NCBI GenBank assembly: GCA_001599355.1
Contig: BCGQ01000004.1
Location: 193,249 to 257,248 of the forward strand
Length of the DNA: 64,000 nucleotides
Origin: Nakazawaea peltata
Taxonomy: Eukaryota; Ascomycota; Pichiomycetes; Alaninales; Pachysolenaceae
Direction of reading: 5' to 3'
The notes beneath the pieces were generated by a model. The model was given only the letters and a program-made list of their open reading frames with translations. It did not search any database and was not told the origin of the DNA. The position numbers and the translations under genes were made by a program. Within the stretch, counting starts at the first letter, position 1; each line of letters starts with the position of its first letter. This document shows positions 49,587 through 58,683 of this stretch, one piece after another.

Positions 49587-50853
49587 GGAGAAAATACTGA
49601 AATTGAAGGAGATATTCCCCTCTGTAGGGGATGACTCAATGTTGTTAGAGATATTGATCATGTGCGATGGGTCTCTAAAGAGTGCCCAAACCATATTAAG
49701 TGAGCAGTTCCCTGAAAGTGGCGAGAGAAAGAGGAAGTCAGATGAGACTGAAGACTCCGGATTTTCCAAGTATCAACAATCGATTCATAGTCTTTTGGGA
49801 AATGAGAGTTCGAAAAGACAAAAAATTGTGCTCAACAAATCGAATACAAAGACTATAACGTTACATACTAAGGAGGATATTGAGTCTCTGATTCCTTATG
49901 TCACGTACCACAAGAATTTCCTCCCTCCGGACCTTCTGGAACGGCTATTGAAATATTTGATGGAACGTAAAGACCATATGAAACCTAAGACATTTTATAT
50001 CAACGGTAAAAAATGCGTCTCAAGGCACAGTACTGGGACTTTCTCAGGGAATGAGAGCTTTCTCTCCAAAGAGCATGAATTAATTTATAATGGAGAAGTA
50101 ACCAATGACATAGAAGCTTATAATGATGATATGCGGATACTAGAACTCTTGGTGGAAGATAAAGTTGAAGAGTTATCGAGAGAAAGGTCTGATGATTATC
50201 CTTCATTTTTAAAAACTGGTTTCCATGCTGATTTTGCGATATGCAACCGCTTTGATTCGAAGGAGAGTAATCTTGACTGGCATTCTGACAGATTATCTTA
50301 TATTGGACCGTTACCGACGATTCTGTCATTTTCGTTGGGAGCCACGAGAGAATTCAAGCTCAGGAAGATCCACCCAGCCAAACAAAACTACAATCCCATT
50401 TTCTCCATTCCATTACCTCACAACACTTTAATTATCATGCATGCTGGAACTCAAGAAGAGTACAAACACTGTGTGCTACAATCTGTGAATCTGATAGAAA
50501 GACACCCAATTAGCAATCAGCTACGTTTTAATCTCACATTGAGGAGTTACAGACCCGAGTTTTACAAATCTCCCCCTAAATGCAAATGTGGGACCGGAAT
50601 GATCCTCCGAAGATCCTACAAAGATGTCGCTAGAAGGGGAACATATATTTGGCAGTGTAACAATAGCTACATCAATAAAGAATGTGGGACTGTTTATTGG
50701 GCAGATTTCTACTCTCCCAATTTGATAACCAAGGAGCTCTCAGATGCTTCCGTTTGGATAGCCGATGATGATGAAGAAAAGCATCTGTATCTCAAAGAAA
50801 ATAATCTCATCTATGATAGCAAAAGGGGGGTGATTAAACCTGCGTCTAACTAG
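49573..50853 (+). CDS. CUE - AlkB-like dioxygenase - GRF zinc finger protein
   Basis: 426 residues. The N-terminal ~45 residues look like a CUE ubiquitin-binding domain (LKEIFPSVGDDSMLLEILIM, then DGSLKSAQTIL). The middle is an AlkB-type Fe(II)/2-oxoglutarate dioxygenase: NLDWHSDRLSYIGPLPTI gives the HxD ligands, LIIMHAGTQEEYKHCV the distal histidine, and RFNLTLRSYRP the 2-oxoglutarate arginines. The C-terminal ~60 residues form a GRF zinc finger (CKCGTGMILRRSY, WQCNN, ECGTVYWADF), a single-stranded nucleic-acid binder. This suits direct reversal of alkylation damage, as in ALKBH2/3, with ubiquitin-guided recruitment. S. cerevisiae has no such AlkB enzyme as far as I know. Confidence 0.88.
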   Translation: MVSTEEKILKLKEIFPSVGDDSMLLEILIMCDGSLKSAQTILSEQFPESGERKRKSDETEDSGFSKYQQSIHSLLGNESSKRQKIVLNKSNTKTITLHTKEDIESLIPYVTYHKNFLPPDLLERLLKYLMERKDHMKPKTFYINGKKCVSRHSTGTFSGNESFLSKEHELIYNGEVTNDIEAYNDDMRILELLVEDKVEELSRERSDDYPSFLKTGFHADFAICNRFDSKESNLDWHSDRLSYIGPLPTILSFSLGATREFKLRKIHPAKQNYNPIFSIPLPHNTLIIMHAGTQEEYKHCVLQSVNLIERHPISNQLRFNLTLRSYRPEFYKSPPKCKCGTGMILRRSYKDVARRGTYIWQCNNSYINKECGTVYWADFYSPNLITKELSDASVWIADDDEEKHLYLKENNLIYDSKRGVIKPASN

Positions 50854-50975
50854 GTAGTGTATAATGGATCAAATTCCTATTTAGGTATATATTAAGGCCA
50901 TATTTATTTTTAGCACATGCAAGAGCTTAAACTAGTAGCAATCGATATAATACTCAAGGTACCATATCTATCAGA

Positions 50976-51998
50976 ATGACAATACTTGGGAGCACATTTA
51001 AGCTTGCAAGCTCCGTGAACGATGCCATACCATTTGTTCCCAAATCGTCCAACTATGTGAAGATCCTGGGCAAATTTGACTACTTGCATTTAATACCCGA
51101 TGAGATAGTTGAGATAAGCGAGGCTAACGAGGCTCGCAGAGCTGCAGCTGCCTCTTCGAGGGCCAATTATGGTACAAGAAACTCTAATGACGAGGAAGAA
51201 GACAGTGACTATTACGATGGAGATACAGTTTTAGGAGTATCGAATCATTTTACTGAAATGAAAAGACAGTTAATCATGGACAGACGTAAGCAGGAGTTGC
51301 TGCTGTGGAAAGAAGAATCCGAAATGGATTTGGATGATGCTATAGATTCACTCAGAGAGGCTTCTAAGTTGAATAACGAAGAAGATGAAGATAGTTTTGG
51401 GATGGCATTAGTGAGTATATTGAATCAGACACTGAGATCAAGACCTGATTTTGACTGGCAACTGGTATTTGAGGGATTGGATAGACATGAGTTGAAATTT
51501 AAGATTTTGGAGACTTATTTGGAGGATGACAAGTTAGTTCAGGAATTTAAAAAGAAGAAATTGGCTGTTGAGAGTCAAAAGACCGAGATTTCTGACAATC
51601 AGCTCGACCATACTACTCCTAAACCAACTTTGATTGCTCCAGAAAACTCAATTGACTACTTTTTCATGCTCTTATTCCAATTCATCCTTAATGTAATCGT
51701 TCGGATGATCAAATTCGGGATCAGTCTCGGGTTGCCGATAGCTCATCTGATGTGGATTATATTATTAAATTATAATAGCGAGCATCATTTGACCGAGAGA
51801 TTGACCAATTTGATGTTTTATACTTTAAACAGTACTTTGGATCAACTAACTGCCGGGGCAGGGTTCAGTCTAACAGGTGATTCATTAATAAACAGATCAA
51901 AACCTGAACCACGCCCCTCTACAAATGGCCATCGCCGTAAGAGGTTCAAAAAACCCTCAAACGAACAATTTTTTGAGGCATCTAGTACTCTTCTTTAG
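50976..51998 (+). CDS. Predicted membrane protein, function unknown
   Basis: 340 residues from the ATG at 50976. The N-terminal part has a Pro-containing segment (AIPFVPKSSNYVKILGKFDYL), an Ala/Arg-rich helix and an acidic patch (NDEEEDSDYYDGD); the middle is a charged helical region (MKRQLIMDRRKQELLLWKEE). One or two membrane segments lie near 225-265 (DYFFMLLFQFILNVIVRMIKF, cut at ISLGLPIAHLMWIILL). The C-terminus is basic (NGHRRKRFKKP). No signal peptide and no domain I recognise. I cannot assign a family; the layout fits a tail-region ER or organelle membrane protein. Confidence 0.65.
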   Translation: MTILGSTFKLASSVNDAIPFVPKSSNYVKILGKFDYLHLIPDEIVEISEANEARRAAAASSRANYGTRNSNDEEEDSDYYDGDTVLGVSNHFTEMKRQLIMDRRKQELLLWKEESEMDLDDAIDSLREASKLNNEEDEDSFGMALVSILNQTLRSRPDFDWQLVFEGLDRHELKFKILETYLEDDKLVQEFKKKKLAVESQKTEISDNQLDHTTPKPTLIAPENSIDYFFMLLFQFILNVIVRMIKFGISLGLPIAHLMWIILLNYNSEHHLTERLTNLMFYTLNSTLDQLTAGAGFSLTGDSLINRSKPEPRPSTNGHRRKRFKKPSNEQFFEASSTLL

Positions 51999-52134
51999 TG
52001 ACTCTTTCAAAGACTTTTATCATTGACTCTATTTCCCTCTTATAGTCCGACTCCCCAGCAGTCCAACTATCATTTGTATAATTAAAAACCCCTAAAGACC
52101 TCATCTCCAAAGTAGTGCGTAATGTCCCAAAAAA

Positions 52135-52249
52135 GAAAAATTTTCTTTAAGTAAAAAAAATTTTCTTAGTAAAAATTGTCATGGGCTACATAACCAGCGA
52201 TGAGCATATAAAAGGATGGGGAAATCCTGATTTTGTTTGAAAATTTTTC
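52135..52249 (+). promoter_or_regulatory. Three RRPE-like A/T elements and TATA box of the U3 gene
   Basis: GAAAAATTTTC at 52135-52145, an A8TTTTC element at 52153-52165 and GAAAATTTTTC at 52239-52249 precede the U3 start; TATAAAA lies at 52207-52213, about 50 bp upstream. RRPE-type motifs mark genes for rRNA processing in yeasts, which suits U3. Confidence 0.55.
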
Positions 52250-52260
52250 TTTTTTTCTTT

Positions 52261-52636
52261 GTCGACGTACTTCAGTAAGTGGCGGTATAATAAGTTTTAA
52301 AAAGTTGATAAGACCTTGAGTTACTAACGCATTTTACAGTAGGATCATTTCTATAGGTCACGTCCCTCTTTGACTCTTCAAAAGAGCCACTGAATCCAAC
52401 TTGGTTGATGAGGTAGATACCTTTGTACTCAGAAAGTGAGAAGATATTTTAGCTTGTCTATGATCCTTAGCGGTCTAGTCATCTATTTATTTATTTTGCC
52501 TTTTGAATTCCAGGAATCGTCCAGATGTTCGCATCCAGACTTTACCTGTTGAAAGGAGCGATGATCTTGACCCACTATATGCACTTCCTTGTGAAGGGAT
52601 GTAGTCTGGGTGAGTACAAATGGCTGTCTGACAAGT
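52261..52636 (+). ncRNA. SNR17: U3 snoRNA (SNR17 type) with a spliceosomal intron
   Basis: U3 guides the early cleavages of pre-rRNA in the small-subunit processome. The 5' exon GTCGACGTACTTCA (52261-52274) is identical to that of S. cerevisiae U3. The intron starts GTAAGT at 52275, has TACTAAC at 52322-52328 and ends at ACAG (52339) or TAG (52342). Exon 2 begins with box A (GGATCATTTCTATAGG) and continues through CTCTTTGACTCTTCAAAAGA, box C' (TTGATGA, 52405-52411), a box B-like AAGTGAGAAG, the CCTTAGCGGT hinge segment, box C (ATGATCTTGACCC from 52561) and box D (GTCTGA, 52626-52631). The 3' end is placed by analogy with the yeast end ACAAGT. The mature 3' splice choice is ambiguous by three bases. 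Confidence 0.95.
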
Positions 52637-53676
52637 TATCTTGACAATGGGAGAGGAAAACTGCTTGGGAGGTCTGGTACCTTCTGTGGAGTTTTTATTT
52701 TTTGTTGTTGGGGTGATTTGTAGCAAGTTGGTTCTGTGAATGTATAGATGTCGACGATAATAAAATTCTGAAGTACACAGGGAAAATGATGTAGGTTTGT
52801 AAAGAAGAGTAGGATTTCTTATTGAGGAGCAGAGTACGAGTTTGAAGTGGCTTGAAGTGGGTTGTCTCGATGTTTCGAGGTCATGTTGAGACCGAGCAAA
52901 TTACGAAAACACCACCACGAATCCTTAAGCCTAGCAAATTATTATTGAAGGGGCGGATCTAGATTTAGTATATCCGTCTTCTGTCCATAGATAAAGGTAT
53001 GATCTAGGCAGCTCAGAAGAGCAGCTCAGAAGACTAGAACACCAGTAGACCACAAGACGATTTGAGCAGCTGATAGAACTGTAAATACTTCTAACTAAAT
53101 TTCTGTAGACCTAAGTTAGGCCCCAAACCCTAATCTCCACCGTAACCCACTCTTTGAGTGCAGATGTTTGACACGAATATTCCACCCTCGTGCTACTACG
53201 ATCACCCCTAAACACCACCAACAAAGTAAGGGAGATCTCAAGACAGACAAGAACACGGAGAAGATTTTACGTGTTGCGCAAACGAAAAAACTCGAGGCTA
53301 AGGTAATTAAAAGAGAAATATTTGGCGTTTTTCGCAATTTGGAGAAAACAAGCCATACTTACGCGCAGATCTAAGTCAATTATTTTCGCGACTTGGAGAA
53401 GATTTAGAGGGATCAGACAAGCCCACGGAGAAAAAAATATAAACACCCCTTCTGTATCTTAAAAGTTGTATATTTTAAACATCAGTTCAGTTGATATTGG
53501 GAACAACTTGTTAAGTTAAATATCTGTTAGAGAGTAGTTGAGACTGGGAGAGACGAGTATTTAAAGAGCGCCGAAGGAAATCGACCGAATTTGCATTAAT
53601 TTCTCATCATAACCCCCCCAACCACCCCCTTCTTTCAAGCAACTACAAAGTCAGAACAGATATTCAAAATAACAGC
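52637..53676. other. 1.0 kb intergenic region upstream of the TEA-like gene
   Basis: No further gene recognised. Contains a direct repeat GCAGCTCAGAAGA near 53010-53035 and AT-rich promoter sequence. The leader of the next gene is A/C-rich. Confidence 0.45.
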
Positions 53677-56600
53677 ATGAGCTTCGAAGTGCCTCATACC
53701 CCGAGTCATGGGAATAGTCGTGGCTCGGTATCCGGTGCCAAATATCAGAAGACCTCACTGCGACTGGGGAAACCTCTTCCAGTGGAACGTACCAAGTCTA
53801 CAAATGGCGTTTTGATGATGAACACGCCGCCACAATCGTCGAAAAAAGAGCATAATCTGAACATTGGAGATGATGCTGATATCAGTGCGGTAGCAGGTGC
53901 TGGAATAGATGAGTATGACCACTCATTTTTCGAGAAATTCCTCGACACCGTCGACTCATTTGATAACGCCTCTACAACGACAGCAGGAATTGCTACAGAA
54001 CTGGACCAATGGATGGATGACGTGTTTGCCGGTGAGATATATGGAATGGACGATGCATCAAGACAACAGGGACGTAATCAGCACCTTCAAAATCAAGATC
54101 TTATGGTTAATGGCATATTTTTAGACTCTCCACAAGACTCGGTAATATCACCACTTGATTTTGGAACTCAACCACAGTCACAACTTCATAGTTCGGGTCA
54201 GGCGCAGAGTCAGGCAGGTCGTACTCCTTCGTCATGTGGCAGTACACCTCAACTGTCGCAGCCTTTAGCCGACAGAACCAACACTATCTCAGAGGGAATT
54301 GATTCCTCACTTACCCCCAAAATAGTTGAGCTGCTAGCTCTGTATACTTCATATTTCTTTGATTTTTATGGCAGTCGAGTTGGAAATTCTCCTTCGACAT
54401 CTAGTGATGAGAAACTGATACCTCGTAACGAATATGTGAGCGACTTCCTTATAAAGAACTATGATAAGAGTTATAATAGTCGAGATATTGGGAAGATTCT
54501 CACGATTCTTCAGTCGATTCAACGCGATGAGAACTTGACTCTGCTTGTACAATATACTCAAAAGTTGAAGGCCCGTAATGTGAAGGGATTGAACTCGCTT
54601 AATGTGTTGGCCAGTTATCGTAATCCATTGTTGGATCAATACAAGAAGAGAAATTTGGATATTGATCTGATTATGAGACCCCCACCTCCTCAACCTACTA
54701 GAGAGAGGTCGGTTAGTTCTTTGATTGATGTCGATGGGTTAACTCTCAAAGAAGATGACGATCAGACAGATAATGAGCAAGAGGAGAATGATAAAGAGAA
54801 TGAAATCCAAATCCAAAACCATGACGTCGACTCCGAGTCAAAAATTGAGACCCCTTCATTCGAATTAAACAAATTTAAACTCATCTTCAATCACAATGAC
54901 AAACATACAAGCTATAAATTTGCCGAACTCAACTCGAAAGAAAACTCTAAATCAAATTCTACAGTTTTAGTTCAGAGTTTCGATCAGTTGAAACTGCATA
55001 TCGATTATGATTTAAATATGAGATCATGTTATGATGATCTTAAGACTCTGAGCATGAAAAATGGGGTTGCTTCCATATTATGTTGCACCGCCAATGTCAA
55101 TCTTGACATTGCTCCTTGCTCCTCACCTGGTGTGGTTTCTTCTCCGAAGAATGTAGATACCTCTCAAGGTAAATTTATCTCCTCTATGGAGCTTTTGTAC
55201 CATGTTCCTGAATCATCGTCATTAACTACTATTTTGAACTATAAGTGTCGCATTTCGATCTATAATAAGGACCATTTGATCCATCAAAAATCAGAGCCGA
55301 TTATAGGATTCAAAGTGGCCTCTCAATTCGAAGGTTATGATACTTATAACCTCAAGATCCCGTTCCAATCGAGTTTCTGGACTGGATATTTGACATGGTT
55401 ACTCAATGGTTCTGATGACGATAGCATTAATGATATTGTGATTACTCAAGATATTGTGGATGAGGAGCAACTGCAACAATCACAACCAAATGTGGCTCAA
55501 GAACTGGTCACTTTGGTCACTTTATTATGGCGTTTTAGATCTTCTGAGAATGATAATTCTGTAAATTGTAAAATGATTCGGATTGGTAAGCCAAAGAGAC
55601 AGGTTCCAATCATGGATTCGAGGTTGATTTCGACTGTTCTTACCGGTAATGGCAACGGCAGTGCCGGCACTGCCCAAGGTACATTTTTATCGGTTGGGAA
55701 AGCATCACATAAGAGAACAAGATCGAAATCATTTAGTGATTGGAGTAGTTTACAGGCTCAAGTTCAACAGCAGCAACAACACTCGCAACAGCAACAGCAA
55801 CAACCGCTTCAATCGCCTCTGCATCCTCCGATGCCACAAAGACTGATGTCGCAACAACAGTTATTAACTTTGCAACAACAGCAACAACAACAACAGCAAT
55901 TCAGTATGATGTTACAGCAACAACAACAACAAATCCGTAATTCTTTAAGCGTTGTACCACCTTCTCAGCTGCAGTTAATACAACAAAATGCTGTCAGCTC
56001 AGCTCCTGCAACTCAGCAAAGGTTTGTTTTCTTCCCACCTCCACCATCGCACCCCCAGTTTATCTCTCAATCACTGAATTCTACCCCATATATAGTGCAA
56101 ACTAATTCATTCGGGAATCCTCAGGATCAAAATTTGATGGGGCTTCAAAGTGGTGTTCTGGGCGCTGGAATTGAGACTCAGTCGAATCCCTTGCCTACGA
56201 GTGCCAATACAGGTATAGACATGTCGTTTATGTATCAAAATAACGATCAAATCATGCCTCAAAAGCCTCCTATGAGATTTGTGAGTGGACCTGGGGTAAT
56301 GCAACAGCAAAATCTGCAATCGCAGATGCCTACACCTCCTTCGTCGTTGGTTATTCAGGGCCAACTTCAGAAGAAATTGCAACAACAGCAACAGCAGCAG
56401 CAGCAACAGCAACAGCAGTCGTCCAGAAAATCATCGTTACCGACCCCAACTACTCCGATGATGAACCAAAATCAAATCCAAATGCAGATGCAAATGCATG
56501 CTCTGGCATTGAATGGTGGGTCGATGAGAATGAAAGAACATATATTTTCGATGGGAGATTCTAGACCGCACAAGGCGACAAGACAATCATCGGCATCGTC

Positions 56601-56808
56601 GGTTTCATCGGTTTCTTCATCCGGAACTATTCCGTTCATGTCTAGTCCATCTCATCAACTTAATGGGAACCATAGTAGTGGAGGAAGTTCTGGACTGGAA
56701 AATGGTAGTCGTAACGGAAGTAACAGTAATATCGCAGGAAGTTTTAAGAAGATGAAGGTTAATTTTGACCAACTGTTGAAGATTGAATTTTATCAGCCTC
56801 CTAAATAG
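53677..56808 (+). CDS. Divergent TEA/ATTS-like transcription factor (Tec1/AbaA type), poly-Gln rich
   Basis: 1043 residues. At about residues 210-300 a stretch follows the TEA DNA-binding domain: PKIVEALAAYTSYFFDFYG (with CTG as Ala), then LIPRNEYVSDFLIKNY, comparable to YGRNELISDYIYRKT, then SRDIGKILTILQSIQRD, comparable to the QVSSHIQVLKN recognition helix. The basic residues of that helix are reduced, so DNA binding is uncertain. A beta-rich segment around 400-650 (YHVPESSSLTTILNYKCRIS, and FQSSFWTGYLTWLL) may be the co-activator-binding half. The C-terminal ~350 residues are poly-Gln and Ser/Asn-rich. Tec1 and AbaA control filamentation or conidiation. Alternative: an unrelated low-complexity regulator. 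Confidence 0.55.
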   Translation: MSFEVPHTPSHGNSRGSVSGAKYQKTSLRLGKPLPVERTKSTNGVLMMNTPPQSSKKEHNLNIGDDADISAVAGAGIDEYDHSFFEKFLDTVDSFDNASTTTAGIATELDQWMDDVFAGEIYGMDDASRQQGRNQHLQNQDLMVNGIFLDSPQDSVISPLDFGTQPQSQLHSSGQAQSQAGRTPSSCGSTPQLSQPLADRTNTISEGIDSSLTPKIVELLALYTSYFFDFYGSRVGNSPSTSSDEKLIPRNEYVSDFLIKNYDKSYNSRDIGKILTILQSIQRDENLTLLVQYTQKLKARNVKGLNSLNVLASYRNPLLDQYKKRNLDIDLIMRPPPPQPTRERSVSSLIDVDGLTLKEDDDQTDNEQEENDKENEIQIQNHDVDSESKIETPSFELNKFKLIFNHNDKHTSYKFAELNSKENSKSNSTVLVQSFDQLKLHIDYDLNMRSCYDDLKTLSMKNGVASILCCTANVNLDIAPCSSPGVVSSPKNVDTSQGKFISSMELLYHVPESSSLTTILNYKCRISIYNKDHLIHQKSEPIIGFKVASQFEGYDTYNLKIPFQSSFWTGYLTWLLNGSDDDSINDIVITQDIVDEEQLQQSQPNVAQELVTLVTLLWRFRSSENDNSVNCKMIRIGKPKRQVPIMDSRLISTVLTGNGNGSAGTAQGTFLSVGKASHKRTRSKSFSDWSSLQAQVQQQQQHSQQQQQQPLQSPLHPPMPQRLMSQQQLLTLQQQQQQQQQFSMMLQQQQQQIRNSLSVVPPSQLQLIQQNAVSSAPATQQRFVFFPPPPSHPQFISQSLNSTPYIVQTNSFGNPQDQNLMGLQSGVLGAGIETQSNPLPTSANTGIDMSFMYQNNDQIMPQKPPMRFVSGPGVMQQQNLQSQMPTPPSSLVIQGQLQKKLQQQQQQQQQQQQQSSRKSSLPTPTTPMMNQNQIQMQMQMHALALNGGSMRMKEHIFSMGDSRPHKATRQSSASSVSSVSSSGTIPFMSSPSHQLNGNHSSGGSSGLENGSRNGSNSNIAGSFKKMKVNFDQLLKIEFYQPPK

Positions 56809-57233
56809 AGACATTGCATTTATGAGATATATAGTATTATACATGGATATTATGAATTGGTGTAGAGGGAGATTAGGGGTACCATTATAGGAGGAGAGTG
56901 GTAGGTGGAGACGGAAGATCAACACTTTTACTATGGACGACAAGATATGTAGAGTGGCGCTTCGCTGTATAGTAGCCCCTTGAACAGGCCTATACTAGAG
57001 TTAAGTATAGAGCTAACTGTCGAGCTAAGTGTGAGCTAAGTGTGAGCTAAGTGTGAGCTAAGTAAAAAAGGGATACAAATAGTCGTGTACACCCAATTCC
57101 ATTTTAGGCAATCGAAAAAATTTTCCTCCAAAAATCGTCGCTTGGATTTTTCAATCGAGGCCGATGAGAAAGACCTTGATTGAAGTCTGTCAAATCACCA
57201 AGAATCGAGGTTTCATTGATCAGAATTTGGAAG
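56809..57233. other. TEA-like / MRPL35 intergenic region
   Basis: Contains the 11-bp tandem repeat at 57022-57063 and GAAAAAATTTTCC at 57114-57126 upstream of MRPL35. A short out-of-frame ATG at 57163 opens a frame overlapping the MRPL35 start; it shows no family resemblance. Confidence 0.55.
57022..57063. repeat. 11-bp tandem repeat GAGCTAAGTGT, nearly four copies
   Basis: Copies at 57022-57032, 57033-57043 and 57044-57054, and a 9-base partial at 57055-57063; a degenerate copy precedes at 57010-57020. Each unit contains AGCT. Confidence 0.9.
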
Positions 57234-58286
57234 ATGTCGGTTTCAAAAGGTGTATGGTCGAATTTCAGCAAGAGATCAGCTAGTTTGAATGTGAAGAACA
57301 AGCTGTTAAGCGCTGCTTTTTTGAAGCGTGCCGAGCTTCCTCCTAGCGGACCGATCACATTGAATAACGCCTCCACTAAGAGACGGTATGAGTCTCCTAT
57401 TGGTATGGATAAGATATATCCATTGCTGTTTGAGATTTTGGAGAAGGAAAGTGAGAAATTGTACGAGAAAGTAGAGTCATTGAAGAGTGAACTGGGCTCT
57501 AATGAGAAGCAAATTGAAGAGTTACTTGTAAAGGCTGAGAAATATAATCCTAGTGTGATGTTCAATGCTCGTTATGATCCGCTGGCCATGGATATGACTC
57601 AACCAGTTTACAGATATTACCTGAAACAAAAATGGGAAGACTACGGTAAGATGTTAACCATGCAACGTTTGGAAACAATGAGTGTCATTCCTGATACTTT
57701 GCCTACTTTAGAGCCAATTGTTGATGTCAGATTGAAGTTCCCACATACAAATGTAGAGAAATGGGTTGAACCGGGAGAAATCTTGTCTTCTAATGTCACA
57801 AGCAGACCTCCAATGTTTGAGATCACCGAGTTTGAGAATGTCCCAGACGCTTCTAAGAATTTGTACACCATTTTAATAGTCAACCCAGATATTCCAGATT
57901 TGGAGAAGAACTCCTTCTCTACTACTTTGCAATGGGGTTTACAGAACGTAGCTATCTCCAACACACAGAAAGAGGTCACTCCATTGATGGTAGCTGCTGA
58001 TGAGTCTATGGAAATCGTCAGTTATTTACCTGCTGTTCCTGAGAAGAATGCTCCAACTAACAGACTTGCTGTTTGGGCTTTCAAGCAGCCACTGGGTGTC
58101 AAATCTAGTTTGAAATTGGACTCTTCTGACAGATATAACTTTGACATTAGACTGTTTGTTGAGACCAACAAATTGACTGCTGTAGGAGCTCATCTCTATA
58201 GAAGTGTATGGGATAGAAATGTTGCTAATGTAAGGGAGAGTTATGGATTAGAGAAGGGACGGGTTTTCCATAGAGTTCGTCGTTAG
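57234..58286 (+). CDS. MRPL35: Mitochondrial large-subunit ribosomal protein mL38 (Mrpl35)
   Basis: 350 residues from the ATG at 57234 (a longer in-frame reading would need a TTG start). The N-terminal ~40 residues (MSVSKGVWSNFSKRSASLNV) are basic, Ser-rich and acid-free, a mitochondrial presequence. The coiled stretch EILEKESEKLYEKVESLKSE is followed by a PEBP-like fold: NLYTILIVNPDIPDLE, TLQWGLQNV, LPAVPEKNAPTNRLAVWAF and RYNFDIRLFVE. This is the layout of mL38/Mrpl35 (S. cerevisiae 367 residues), a structural protein of the mitoribosome central protuberance that lost the ligand role of PEBPs. Confidence 0.92.
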   Translation: MSVSKGVWSNFSKRSASLNVKNKLLSAAFLKRAELPPSGPITLNNASTKRRYESPIGMDKIYPLLFEILEKESEKLYEKVESLKSELGSNEKQIEELLVKAEKYNPSVMFNARYDPLAMDMTQPVYRYYLKQKWEDYGKMLTMQRLETMSVIPDTLPTLEPIVDVRLKFPHTNVEKWVEPGEILSSNVTSRPPMFEITEFENVPDASKNLYTILIVNPDIPDLEKNSFSTTLQWGLQNVAISNTQKEVTPLMVAADESMEIVSYLPAVPEKNAPTNRLAVWAFKQPLGVKSSLKLDSSDRYNFDIRLFVETNKLTAVGAHLYRSVWDRNVANVRESYGLEKGRVFHRVRR

Positions 58287-58683
58287 AATGGGGGAAATGA
58301 CTGTATATAGTAATCAATGAACATAGTATAGTAAGAGTATGGTTGTAGTTTGTAATTTGGTGAATCTGTTTGAGTTCATTCGGTAGCATCTGAACTCCAC
58401 TAGAGGTTCTTCTACTATCCTGCTGGGTTCCGCCTAGGTTCCGCCTAGGTTCCACCTATATTTTCCTAGGCCCCGCCCGATCTCCGCCCATCTGACAAAA
58501 ATCCCTGCGCGCTCACGGAAAATTCCACCTTTCTTCCATTCTGAAAGTCGATTTGGTGTCGACTATTCAACAAGGTTACAGAGCACCCATTTCGAATGGA
58601 AAGAGGTTTCAAGAGACTTGACACATATTGCAAACCAATTATAACTCAAATTTCACCTCTTTTAACCAGCAATTCTCACCATT
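58287..58683. other. MRPL35-NMD2 intergenic region
   Basis: Carries three copies of an 11-bp repeat (GGTTCCGCCTA, 58426-58458) and a C-rich stretch. No gene seen. Confidence 0.55.
58426..58458. repeat. 11-bp tandem repeat GGTTCCGCCTA, three copies
   Basis: 58426-58436, 58437-58447 and 58448-58458 (the last with one A for G). Confidence 0.88.

Noticed and set aside
52487-52726. 79-codon frame antisense to U3
   Set aside because: Lies over the U3 snoRNA body, which explains the conservation; the peptide has no recognisable features.
57163-57282. Short ORF overlapping the MRPL35 start
   Set aside because: Out of frame and without family resemblance; at most a uORF.
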